DNA from: Ochrobactrum chromiisoli
GTDB lineage: Bacteria > Pseudomonadota > Alphaproteobacteria > Rhizobiales > Rhizobiaceae
Direction of reading: 5' to 3'
Length of the DNA: 64,000 bases
Assembly (NCBI RefSeq): GCF_026241335.1
Contig: NZ_JAPHAV010000001.1
Coordinates: 868,001-932,000, forward strand
Shown here: piece after piece, positions 17,509-24,938 of the stretch
How positions within the stretch are numbered: position 1 is the stretch's first letter
Layout of the letters: each line of letters opens with the position of its first letter
Notes under the pieces: generated by a model
The model's database searches: none
The model's input: the letters and a program-made list of their open reading frames with translations, nothing else
What the model was told of the DNA's origin: nothing
Made by a program: the position numbers and the translations under genes

Positions 17509-17882
17509 GTAATCTGAGTGATACCGTAATGACATCCGATGCAACATTGGTTTGGTTTGCCAAGATTGCCGGAGCGGTTGCCGGTTCTGCCGTGTCACTT
17601 GCCTATATGCTGCCCAAAGGAAAACGCGAAGCTGGCATTCGCTTTGCGGTGGGAATCATCTGCGGTATGATCTTTGGCGGTGCCGCAGGCGTTAAAATAG
17701 CGGAAACACTCTCGCTTGAAGCCCTTCTTGGCCGAGCTGAACTGATGCTGATGGGGTCGACGGCTGCAAGCCTTGCTGCATGGTCGGTGCTTGGCATTCT
17801 GAAGCGCTTTGCCGAGCGGGTGAAGCATGCGCCGCTTCAGGGGCTTATAACGTCTCAAAGGAGCGGGAATGATAAAGCCTGA
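17505..17882 (+). CDS. Small membrane protein of the GTA cluster (DUF6107-like, g3.5 position)
   Basis: A 125-residue protein with two to three membrane segments (about 15-35, 47-65 and 80-97). It sits between portal and protease, where R. capsulatus has the small g3.5, but I cannot say they are homologous; it resembles DUF6107 proteins of rhizobial GTA clusters. Both ends overlap the neighbours (ATGA with the portal, 14 bases with the protease), so it is made with the head proteins. A membrane protein inside the head module is unusual; a role in assembly at the membrane is only a guess. Confidence 0.7.
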   Translation: MSNLSDTVMTSDATLVWFAKIAGAVAGSAVSLAYMLPKGKREAGIRFAVGIICGMIFGGAAGVKIAETLSLEALLGRAELMLMGSTAASLAAWSVLGILKRFAERVKHAPLQGLITSQRSGNDKA

Positions 17883-18549
17883 TCTCAAACTGGAAACCAA
17901 GCGTGCTTCACTTGCGCTCAGTGATGTCGAAATGGACGGGAGTTTTTCCGGCTATGCCAGTATTTTCGGCCTGCCTGATCTTGGCAATGACATTATTGAA
18001 AAAGGTGCTTTTGCAAAGTCGCTGTCGACCCGGAGATCGTCGGGTGTGCGGATGCTCTGGCAGCATGATGCGGCCGAGCCGATCGGTGTATGGACAGATA
18101 TTCGCGAGGATGCGCGTGGTCTTTATGTGGAAGGCAGGCTTGCCAAGGGTGTGGCGCGCGCACGCGAAGCACTGGAGCTGATGCGGGCAGGCGGGCTTGA
18201 TGGACTGTCCATCGGCTTTCGCACCGTGAAGGCGCGCAAGGATGCACGCACGGGCCTGCGCCATATTGTTGAAGCGGATCTCTGGGAAATCTCGGTGGTG
18301 ACGTTTCCGATGCTGCCACAGGCGCGCATCAACAATCTGAAAGCGGATTTGCCAACAGTCAGAGAATTTGAACGTTGGCTCACGCGGGATGCGGGGTTAA
18401 GCCGTTCCGCTGCACGTCTGGTGATAGCCAAAGGCTATTCAGCACTTGCAGCCTTACAAAGCCGGAATGAGCGGGACGCTCTCAACTCGGGCGATACAGG
18501 CCTTGCACAGCGTATGCGTGCCGCCTGCAAGATGATGTCTTTTAACTAA
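17869..18549 (+). CDS. GTA prohead protease, HK97 family (g4)
   Basis: A 226-residue U35-type maturation protease. The family core is visible: FSGYASIFGLPDLGNDIIEKGAF (in parts: GYASIFG, DLGNDII), RMLWQHD with the catalytic His, GLSIGFRT with the catalytic Ser, and EISVVTFPMLPQA. The last 60 residues are an extra helical tail. It cleaves the capsid precursor and itself during head maturation. The gene overlaps the membrane protein gene by 14 bases and lies 12 bases before the capsid gene. Confidence 0.93.
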   Translation: MIKPDLKLETKRASLALSDVEMDGSFSGYASIFGLPDLGNDIIEKGAFAKSLSTRRSSGVRMLWQHDAAEPIGVWTDIREDARGLYVEGRLAKGVARAREALELMRAGGLDGLSIGFRTVKARKDARTGLRHIVEADLWEISVVTFPMLPQARINNLKADLPTVREFERWLTRDAGLSRSAARLVIAKGYSALAALQSRNERDALNSGDTGLAQRMRAACKMMSFN

Positions 18550-18561
18550 ATCAGGATCAAA

Positions 18562-19836
18562 ATGAACAACACTCATAAAGTCCAGCTCGAAACCAAGAGC
18601 GTGGAAACAAAGGCGCTTGGCGCCAATCTGGGCAATGATGGCGATGTGTCGGAAGCCTTCGATGAATTCATGGCCGCTTTTTCGGCCTTTCGTGAAGCCA
18701 ATGATGAGCGGCTGAAAAAAGTCGAAAAGAATACGAGTGTCGATGTGCTGCTGCGCGAAAAGGTTGATCGTATCAACCACGCGCTCGACGAGCAGAAACA
18801 GGCGCTTGACCAATTTGTTCTGAAAACTGCACGTCCGCAACTGGGCAAATGTCCGGTTGTCGAAAACCGCGAACACAAGCAGGCTTTCGATGACTATGTA
18901 CGCCGTGGCGATGAACAGGCGATGCGCGGTATTGAGCAGAAAGCGCATTCTTACGCCTCTGGGCCGGATGGCGGTTATCTTGTGCCAGCAGAGCTTGAAA
19001 CCGAAATTGGCCGCAGGCTGGCTGTGTTGTCGCCGATCCGTGGCATTTCAAGCGTGCGCCAAGTTTCTGGTGCTGTGCTCAAAAAGCCGTTTTCGGTGAG
19101 CGGCCCGGCAACAGGCTGGGTCGGTGAAACTGATGCTCGCCCACAGACAGCTTCGGCCAAACTGGCAGAACTGCAGTTTCCAACTATGGAAATCTACGCG
19201 ATGCCGGCGGCAACATCTTCGCTTCTCGATGATGCTGCCGTTAATGTCGAGCAGTGGATCGCCGAGGAAGTGGAAGCAGCCTTTGCCGAGCAGGAAGGCG
19301 AGGCCTTTATCAGCGGCAATGGCGTCAACAAGCCAACGGGCTTTTTGAGCTATGATACGGTCGAAGACACAAGCTGGGAATGGGGCAAGATCGGTCATAT
19401 CGAAACGGGTGTTGCAGGTGCGCTGCCAGCAGCCGATCCGTCTGACAAGCTGATCGAACTTATCTATGCGCTGAAAGCCGGATATCGTCAGAATGCCAGT
19501 TTCGTTATGAATCGCAAGACTCAGAGCGTGCTGCGCAAGCTCAAAGATGCAGACGGAAATTACCTCTGGCAGCCGCCCTCGGCTGTTGGCGAGAAAGCGT
19601 CACTGATGGGCTTTGGTCTGGTTGAGGCCGAGCATATGCCGGATATTGCAGCCGACGAAACGCCAATCGCTTTTGGTGATTTTGAACGGGGGTATCTGGT
19701 TGTGGACCGTATTGGCGTTCGCGTTTTGCGCGACCCATACTCTGCCAAACCATATGTGCTTTTTTATACCACCAAGCGCGTTGGCGGTGGTGTTCAGGAT
19801 TTTGATGCGATCAAGCTTCTGAAGTTTGGAGCCTGA
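18562..19836 (+). CDS. GTA major capsid protein, HK97 fold (g5)
   Basis: A 424-residue HK97-type capsid precursor. The first 100 or so residues are charged and coiled-coil-like (the scaffolding delta domain, to be cut by the protease), then the fold begins near GGYLVPAELETEIGRRL. Other family marks are the SLLDDAAVNVEQWIAEEV helix, EGEAFISGNGVNKPTGFL and the C-terminal YFYTT/DFDAIKLLKF-type end. It forms the GTA head. A 196-base gap with hairpins and a repeat half follows, the largest break inside the cluster. Confidence 0.95.
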   Translation: MNNTHKVQLETKSVETKALGANLGNDGDVSEAFDEFMAAFSAFREANDERLKKVEKNTSVDVLLREKVDRINHALDEQKQALDQFVLKTARPQLGKCPVVENREHKQAFDDYVRRGDEQAMRGIEQKAHSYASGPDGGYLVPAELETEIGRRLAVLSPIRGISSVRQVSGAVLKKPFSVSGPATGWVGETDARPQTASAKLAELQFPTMEIYAMPAATSSLLDDAAVNVEQWIAEEVEAAFAEQEGEAFISGNGVNKPTGFLSYDTVEDTSWEWGKIGHIETGVAGALPAADPSDKLIELIYALKAGYRQNASFVMNRKTQSVLRKLKDADGNYLWQPPSAVGEKASLMGFGLVEAEHMPDIAADETPIAFGDFERGYLVVDRIGVRVLRDPYSAKPYVLFYTTKRVGGGVQDFDAIKLLKFGA

Positions 19837-20032
19837 TATTTGCATCAACAAGCATCGTATCCGAAAGCGGAATCATGTTTTCGGGATGCGCATTTCGCAG
19901 CGGCTTTGCTGCATTTCTGCTTAACGACCCTGCCGGTTTTGGCAGCTAGATTCAATTCGCAAACACGTTGAATCTTTTTCTGGAATGCCATTCGTAACTA
20001 TCTGATTTGAGAGTTATTTTAAGGGGAAATAA
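19837..20032 (+). other. Gap between g5 and g6 with hairpins
   Basis: No gene. It carries a degenerate left half of the dispersed palindromic repeat (19846-19896), short hairpins GCAGC..GCTGC (about 19896-19911) and CTGCC..GGCAG (about 19929-19944), and a TTGAAT that might be part of an internal promoter. AAGGGG before the g6 start is a strong ribosome site. Confidence 0.5.
19846..19896. repeat. Degenerate left half of dispersed repeat inside the GTA cluster
   Basis: Reverse complement reads CGCATCCCGAAAACATGATT, then CCGCTTTCGGATACGATGC, which aligns with the left half of the repeat at 40297-40401 (CGCATCCCGAAAAGTGTGAA and following). Confidence 0.45.
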
Positions 20033-20593
20033 ATGACAATGTTTCTTGTCACGCCGCCGGTACTTGAACCGGTGACGGTCGCGGATGCGCGTGCATTTTT
20101 AAGAATTTCAACGGACAGCGAAGATGACATTCTTCGCCGTATTATCAAGACAGCACGTGAACTGGTCAAGGCTGATACAGGGCTGGCTCTTATCGACCAA
20201 ACTTGGCGGTTGCGCGTTGATCGCTGGCCGCGTTCGGGTCGGTTGGCTCTTTTCAAGTATCCGGTAAAGGCTGTGACCGCTGTCGTCGCATATCGCTGCG
20301 ACGGAACTGCAATCAGCATGGAGCCCGAAGAATTCATGCTCCAGCATGGACGCCGCCCCCAGCGTGTTTACATGGCACAATATCCTGATGCGCAGTCGTT
20401 TTGCGGTCTTGAAGTCGACTTCATTGCGGGCTTTGGCGAAACGGGTGTCGAGGTGCCTGACGCCCTCAAGCAAGCCATACTCACGTTGAGCGCGCATCTC
20501 TACGAGAACCGCGCTGGTCTTGATGGCGCAACATCAGAGCTTCCGCCGATGGTTGGGCAGATGGTCGATAGTTGGCGGCGCATATCTCTATGA
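20033..20593 (+). CDS. GTA head-tail connector/adaptor (g6)
   Basis: A 186-residue protein of the phage connector family (gp6/PhiE125 gp8 type). The N-terminal helical part VTVADARAFLRISTDSEDD and IIKTARELVKADTG are the typical marks; a beta-rich middle carries the YPVKAVTAVVAY strand. It forms the ring below the portal. The start ATG 20033 follows AAGGGGAAATAA. The next gene starts within its stop (ATGA at 20590). Confidence 0.9.
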   Translation: MTMFLVTPPVLEPVTVADARAFLRISTDSEDDILRRIIKTARELVKADTGLALIDQTWRLRVDRWPRSGRLALFKYPVKAVTAVVAYRCDGTAISMEPEEFMLQHGRRPQRVYMAQYPDAQSFCGLEVDFIAGFGETGVEVPDALKQAILTLSAHLYENRAGLDGATSELPPMVGQMVDSWRRISL

Positions 20594-20928
20594 ACAACGT
20601 CCTGTTTATTGATCCAGGCCAGCTCACCGTAGAGCTGGCTCTGGAAGCCATGCATCCGATTGCCGACGGCATGGGCGGCTATCGCGAAACATGGGTGGAA
20701 GTATCAACCGTTTGGGGGCGCATTGAACCAATAACCGCCAGTCAACGCGATTTCGGCACCCGGCCACGCCCGGAAATAACCCATCGTATCTTGGTGCGCC
20801 ATCGTGAGGATATTTCATCCGACAAGCGCTTCCGAAAAGGGGGGCGTGTTTTCTTGCTGCGTTCCGTACGCGATCCGGATGAAAGCGGACGCTATCTGAT
20901 TTGTCTGGCAGTGGAGGAAGGGCGGTGA
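20590..20928 (+). CDS. GTA head-tail stopper/adaptor (g7)
   Basis: A 112-residue phage head-closure protein (SPP1 gp16-like family). The family pattern GGYRETWVEVSTVWGRIEPI, then HRILVRHREDI and DKRFRKGGRVFLLRSVRDPDESGR (in parts: FLLRSVRDPDE), is clear. It closes the head after packaging. Start chosen at ATG 20590, overlapping the g6 stop; the frame extends to 20572 inside g6. Length matches the family. Confidence 0.88.
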   Translation: MNNVLFIDPGQLTVELALEAMHPIADGMGGYRETWVEVSTVWGRIEPITASQRDFGTRPRPEITHRILVRHREDISSDKRFRKGGRVFLLRSVRDPDESGRYLICLAVEEGR

Positions 20929-21101
20929 ACGTAACCATGAAATTAACGTTTGATGGCCTCGTGCGTGCGCTTCGGTTCAAACAGATAGCGCTGCGCGAGG
21001 AAATTGCCACCTGGGGATCTGGCAGTCGAGGCGACAAAGAAAAGCTGATTGGGGAACACAATGAAGAGCAGCGCGGCAGCATTGCAGAAAGCACTTTATG
21101 A
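20925..21101 (+). CDS. Very small unknown protein between g7 and g8
   Basis: A frame of 58 codons that begins at GTG 20925, overlapping the g7 stop in GTGA, or at ATG 20937 (MKLTFDGLVRALRF). It is basic and helical, with no known domain. I have a vague memory of similar LTFDGLVRALR proteins in other rhizobial GTA clusters. It overlaps the start of g8 (21061) by 41 bases, which argues for caution. Not present in R. capsulatus as far as I know. Confidence 0.5.
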   Translation: MNVTMKLTFDGLVRALRFKQIALREEIATWGSGSRGDKEKLIGEHNEEQRGSIAESTL

Positions 21102-21471
21102 GGCCTTGAAGAACGACGGCGAACTCATTGAAACGCTTGGTGGAGAACATGTTTATGACCATGTCCCACCAAAAACCGCGTTCCCTTATATCACGCTTGG
21201 CGAGACACTGACGAAGGATTGGAGCACGGCGAGCGAGCTGGGCGGGGAGCATTTTCTCAACATTCAGATATGGGCGCGCGAGTCAGGCCGCAAACGCGTT
21301 TTGGAGATTGCCGGGCGCATCGCTACGCGTCTTGATGAACAACCGCTCGCAGTCAACGGCCATCGCATCGTCAATCTTATGTTGACCGAAGTGCTAGCCC
21401 GTAACACCGACGGGTTCGGGAGTTATCTCGGCACCATGCGCTATCGGGCCGTAACAGAACCCGTAATTTGA
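21061..21471 (+). CDS. GTA tail terminator, DUF3168 (g8)
   Basis: A 136-residue DUF3168 protein: LQKALYEALKNDGELIETLG, VYDHVPPKTAFPYITLGE, and the DEQPLAVNGHRIVNLML strand. It caps the head-proximal end of the tail tube. ATG 21061 has GGGGA six bases upstream; the TTG at 21049 is unlikely. The stop overlaps the upstream extension of the next frame only. Confidence 0.9.
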   Translation: MKSSAAALQKALYEALKNDGELIETLGGEHVYDHVPPKTAFPYITLGETLTKDWSTASELGGEHFLNIQIWARESGRKRVLEIAGRIATRLDEQPLAVNGHRIVNLMLTEVLARNTDGFGSYLGTMRYRAVTEPVI

Positions 21472-21485
21472 TTCAGGAGCCAAAT

Positions 21486-21899
21486 ATGACAGCTCAACGC
21501 GGCAAGGACATCTTGCTGAAAATTGCGCATGGCGCAGGGCAGTTTGAAACCTGTGCCGGCCTGCGCACCAAACGCATTGCGTTCAATGCGGAAACGGTCG
21601 ATGTGACTGACGCCGACGCAGCCGGGCGCTGGCGACAGTTGCTGGCCGGAAGCGGCGTGCAGCGGGCCTCTGTAAGCGGGTCTGGCATATTCAAAGATGC
21701 AACGTCTGATGCTCTGATACGCAGCGTATTCTTTGATGGTGAAATTCGCAACTGGCAGATTTTACTTCCTGACTTTGGAACAATCACAGGGCCGTTTCAG
21801 ATCGTGGCTCTTGAATATGGCGGCAATCACGATGCGGAAATGACCTTTGAAATTGCGTTGGAATCCGCCGGACTGATCGCCTTCGGAGAAGCGCTATGA
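21486..21899 (+). CDS. GTA major tail (tube) protein (g9)
   Basis: A 137-residue tail tube protein of the TP901-1-like family: MTAQRGKDILLKI, RIAFNAETVDVTDADAAGRWRQLL (in parts: TVDVTDADAAGRW), SGSGIFKD, and EMTFEIALESAG near the end. It forms the tail tube between head and baseplate. Start chosen at ATG 21486 after AGGAGCC. The stop overlaps the g10 start (ATGATG). Confidence 0.92.
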   Translation: MTAQRGKDILLKIAHGAGQFETCAGLRTKRIAFNAETVDVTDADAAGRWRQLLAGSGVQRASVSGSGIFKDATSDALIRSVFFDGEIRNWQILLPDFGTITGPFQIVALEYGGNHDAEMTFEIALESAGLIAFGEAL

Positions 21900-22234
21900 T
21901 GGTCAATCGTCATCGTGGCGAGGTTGCGGCAAAACTGGATGGTCGTGACTGGACACTCTGCCTGACGCTCGGTGCGCTGGCGCAACTCGAATCTGCTTTT
22001 GAGGCAGACAATCTTTCTGACCTGATCATGCGCTTTTCCGGCGGTAAGCTGTCTGCTTTCGATATGCAGCGCATCATCTGTGCGGGCCTTCATGGTGGTG
22101 GGCATAATGTACCGTTTGAAGACGTGGCCGAAATGCGCGCCGATGGCGGTGCCAGCGGCTATGCCCGCATCGTTTCAGCACTGCTGACGGCGACCTTCGG
22201 AACGGAAGAAAGCGATTCTCCTTCAAACCCTTGA
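21896..22234 (+). CDS. GTA gp10 family protein
   Basis: A 112-residue protein of the gene transfer agent gp10 family, likely a tail assembly chaperone: NRHRGEVAAKLDGRDWTLCL, LGALAQLESAFEADNLSDL and IICAGLHGGGH are the family marks. Overlaps g9 by four bases and shares its last codon region with the TTG start of g10.1. In phages the chaperones of this position help the tape measure guide tail length. Confidence 0.88.
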   Translation: MMVNRHRGEVAAKLDGRDWTLCLTLGALAQLESAFEADNLSDLIMRFSGGKLSAFDMQRIICAGLHGGGHNVPFEDVAEMRADGGASGYARIVSALLTATFGTEESDSPSNP

Positions 22235-22446
22235 GTGCCGCAGTTGAATCAAGTCCTTCACGTCAGCCTTTTCCCTGGAAAGAGGTGATGCGCGCTGGCT
22301 TTGGTTTGCTGCGGCTTTCTTCAAAAGACTTCTGGGCGATGACCCCACGCGAACTCAGTGTCGTTCTCGGGCCTGTCTCGCAGAGCAAAAATGCTCCTTC
22401 GCGCGCGACTCTCGACGCGCTGATGCATGCCTTTCCCGATAGGTGA
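22231..22446 (+). CDS. GTA tail assembly chaperone-like protein (g10.1)
   Basis: A 71-residue protein in the place of R. capsulatus g10.1 (TAC-type). FPWKEVMRAGFGLLRLSSKDFWAMTPREL (in parts: FPWKEVMRAGFGLLRLS, DFWAMTPREL) is the family signature. The start is TTG 22231, overlapping the g10 stop in TTGA. It lies directly before the tape measure gene, as chaperone genes do. Confidence 0.85.
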   Translation: MSAAVESSPSRQPFPWKEVMRAGFGLLRLSSKDFWAMTPRELSVVLGPVSQSKNAPSRATLDALMHAFPDR

Positions 22447-22452
22447 TTTATC

Positions 22453-23001
22453 ATGACGGATGAAACCGTAACTGTTTCCGTCGAGGCGGATACAAGCGCA
22501 TTTGATCGCGCATTGACGGACCTCGAAAAACGCTCATCAAGCTTCGGCTCAAGCCTGACGACTGCACTCAAAAGTGCAATCGTTTCCGGCAAGGGGCTTG
22601 ACGATGTGCTGCGCGGCCTTGCCAGCAGTCTGGCAGGTTCGGCACTTTCGGCCGGGCTTCAGCCATTGCAAAGTCTTGGCTCATCGCTGATGTCGGGCGT
22701 ACTTGGCGGTATTCGTGGCATCATGCCGTTTGCGAAAGGCGGTGTGGTTTCAAGCCCGACCTATTTCGGCATGGGCAATGGGGCGCTGGGGCTGACGGGG
22801 GAGGCCGGTGCAGAGGCGATTTTGCCACTCGCGCGCGGTGCTGATGGCAGACTTGGCGTTGCCACGGGTGGCACAGGCAGTAAGCCGGTGCAGGTGGTCT
22901 TTAATATGACGTCGCCCGATGTATCTTCTTTCCGCAAGTCCGAGGCACAGCTTTCCACCATGCTTGCAGGTGCAGTACGCCGTGGCGCACGGAGGATGTG
23001 A
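22453..23001 (+). CDS. GTA tail tape measure protein (g11)
   Basis: A 182-residue tape measure protein. Short length fits the short tails of GTAs. The N-terminus is helical (VSVEADTSAFDRALTDLEKR), the middle hydrophobic and Gly-rich (about 45-95), and the C-terminal part holds FAKGGVVSSPTYF and GLTGEAGAEAILPLAR, a common end of tape measure proteins. It sets tail length and may form a channel at injection. Confidence 0.9.
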   Translation: MTDETVTVSVEADTSAFDRALTDLEKRSSSFGSSLTTALKSAIVSGKGLDDVLRGLASSLAGSALSAGLQPLQSLGSSLMSGVLGGIRGIMPFAKGGVVSSPTYFGMGNGALGLTGEAGAEAILPLARGADGRLGVATGGTGSKPVQVVFNMTSPDVSSFRKSEAQLSTMLAGAVRRGARRM

Positions 23002-23002
23002 G

Positions 23003-23632
23003 ATGGAAGCCTTTCACGATGTGCGTTTTCCGCTCAGCGTTTCGTTTGGTGCAACCGGTGGGCCGGAATGGCGCAATGAAATTGTCACGCTCACATCAGG
23101 TATGGAAAAGCGGAATGCGCGCTGGGCGCATTCACGCCGACACTTTGATGCGGGGACGGGGCTGCGCTCGCTTGATGATCTGAAAACCGTATTGGCGTTT
23201 TTTGAGGCGCGGCGCGGGTCGCTTCATACGTTTCGGTTCCGCGACCCGCTCGATTTTTCTTCCGCAACCGGCTGTGCTGCGCCCTCGCATCTCGATCAGG
23301 TGATTGGAACGGGCGATGGGGCCACCACACGCTTTCAACTCGTCAAACATTACGAGACATATGATCGCCCCATCCGGCGGCCCGTTGCAGGCTCTGTGGT
23401 GGTTGGTGTGGATGGCATAAGGCTGACTGAAACTGAGGCTTTCACGCTTTAGCCCGCCACTGGCATTGTCGCCTTCACATCCGGTTATGTGCCGTCTTCA
23501 GGCCAGCGGGTCAGTGCTGGTTTCCTGTTCGATGTGCCGGTACGTTTCGATACGGATCGTCTTTCGGCCAGCATCGCCTCGTTTCAGGCGGGTGAAATCC
23601 CGTCTATTCCCATCATTGAGGTCAAGGCATGA
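23003..23632 (+). pseudogene. GTA distal tail protein, DUF2460 (g12), interrupted by an in-frame TAG
   Basis: The frame 23003-23632 encodes a full-length 209-residue DUF2460 protein except for one TAG at 23450-23452 (codon 150). Before it: FPLSVSFGATGGPEWRNEIV, RWAHSRRHFDAG, FRFRDPLDF; after it in the same frame: PATGIVAFTSGY, FLFDVPVRFDTDRL, AGEIPSIPIIEVKA, the usual family ending. The final stop overlaps the next start (ATGA). There is no frameshift and no other damage, so this is either a recent nonsense mutation (CAG to TAG would be one step), a sequencing error, or a suppressed amber. Without readthrough a 149-residue protein lacking the end would be made, and tails would probably fail. 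Confidence 0.9.
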
Positions 23633-24504
23633 TCCCTATTCCGACCGAACTTGAATCACATTTAAAGGGTGAAGTGACAAGCCATTGCTTTGCATGGCTT
23701 ATCAGGCGTTCTGACACTGTCGTTCTCGGTTTCACCGATCATGATTCTGCTTTGCCTTTGGACGGTGTTTTATGTGAACCGCTCACGGGATTGAACAGCA
23801 GCGAAGCAACCACAATGCTTGGTCTCTCTATCGCCGGAGGCGAGGTCGAGGGTGCACTCTCATCGCAGCGCATCAGCGATCGCGATATTGAACTTGGCCG
23901 CTACGATGGTGCCATCGTTGAAAGCTATCTGGTCAACTGGAATGCTCCAGATCAGCACATGCTGTTGCGGCGCTGGATAGCGGGCACCATCAGCCGCTCC
24001 GATGGACGCTTCGTAATGGAGTTGAAAGGCGCCGCTGCAGCGTTCGATGCCGTTTGTGGGCGCCGGATTATGCGCCAGTGTAATGCAGTGCTAGGCGATA
24101 ACCGTTGCGGCGTGAATGGCAATGATCCGCGATTTTCTGCCGTTGGTTCAATCCTGCATGCCGATGGTGTGATGCTTGATGTTGCCGGGCTTGAGGGCTT
24201 TGGCAGTGGCTGGTTCACGCAAGGACTGCTCACATGGACGAGTGGTGAAAATGTCGGTCGGTCTGTGCGTGTTCTTATGCACAGTGGCACTAATCTAAAC
24301 CTAACCGATCAGCCGGTCCTGCCTGTCACAGCAGGCGATGGTTTTCGTATCATTGCTGGCTGCGACAAGAGTTTTGCCACCTGTAAGGCGAAATTCGAAA
24401 ACGGCATTAACTTCCGAGGTTTTCCGCATCTTCCCGGAAACGATGCAGCTTTTGCCTATGTCAGCGGCGGCAATGAGTATGACGGGAGCGCACTGGTGCC
24501 ATGA
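23629..24504 (+). CDS. GTA baseplate hub protein, DUF2163 (g13)
   Basis: A 291-residue DUF2163 protein. Family marks are HCFAWLIRRSDTVVLGFTDHD (in parts: FAWLIRRSD, LGFTDHD), VEGALSSQRISDRDIELGRYDGA (in parts: ISDRDIELGRYDGA) and the C-terminal FRGFPHLPGNDAAF. Four Cys in RQC, DNRC, AGCDKSF and ATCKAKF match the iron-sulfur ligands reported for the RcGTA hub. It forms the tail hub. Starts in ATGA with the g12 stop and ends in ATGA with the g14 start. Confidence 0.92.
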   Translation: MIPIPTELESHLKGEVTSHCFAWLIRRSDTVVLGFTDHDSALPLDGVLCEPLTGLNSSEATTMLGLSIAGGEVEGALSSQRISDRDIELGRYDGAIVESYLVNWNAPDQHMLLRRWIAGTISRSDGRFVMELKGAAAAFDAVCGRRIMRQCNAVLGDNRCGVNGNDPRFSAVGSILHADGVMLDVAGLEGFGSGWFTQGLLTWTSGENVGRSVRVLMHSGTNLNLTDQPVLPVTAGDGFRIIAGCDKSFATCKAKFENGINFRGFPHLPGNDAAFAYVSGGNEYDGSALVP

Positions 24505-24935
24505 CAATCGCAGACAAAGTTTTGACCGAAGCTGAAAGCTGGATTGGTACGCCCTATCGGCATGGCGCTTCAACGCGCGGCATAAGCTGCGATTGCCTCG
24601 GACTGGTGCGGGGTGTTTGGCATGCGCTTTATGGTGAGGAGCCAGAAGATCCCGGTGCCTATGCGCCGGACTGGGCGGAGGCCGCATCTGGCGATCCGTT
24701 GCTGGAGGCGGCCAACCGGCATATGCAGCCTCGTTCCAGCTATAATCCTGAGCCGGGTGATCTGTTGATCTTTCGCTGGCGTGCCGATGTTGCGGCCAAG
24801 CATCTCGGCATTATGACCAATCAAAACCGTTTCATCCATGCCTATGAGGGGCATCGGGTAATGGCCTCTGCGCTGGTGCCGCAATGGCGGAAACGTATAG
24901 CCGGAATTTTCATCTTTCCCGAACCAAAAGGTTAA
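24501..24935 (+). CDS. GTA tail NlpC/P60 peptidase (g14)
   Basis: A 144-residue NlpC/P60 cysteine peptidase. The catalytic Cys is in SCDCLGLVRGVW, and the His in AKHLGIMT; the start ITPYRHG-like element is IGTPYRHGAS. It is the tail peptidoglycan hydrolase that helps the particle cross the recipient cell wall. Overlaps g13 by four bases and lies three bases before the tip gene. Confidence 0.93.
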   Translation: MTIADKVLTEAESWIGTPYRHGASTRGISCDCLGLVRGVWHALYGEEPEDPGAYAPDWAEAASGDPLLEAANRHMQPRSSYNPEPGDLLIFRWRADVAAKHLGIMTNQNRFIHAYEGHRVMASALVPQWRKRIAGIFIFPEPKG

Positions 24936-24938
24936 GCA

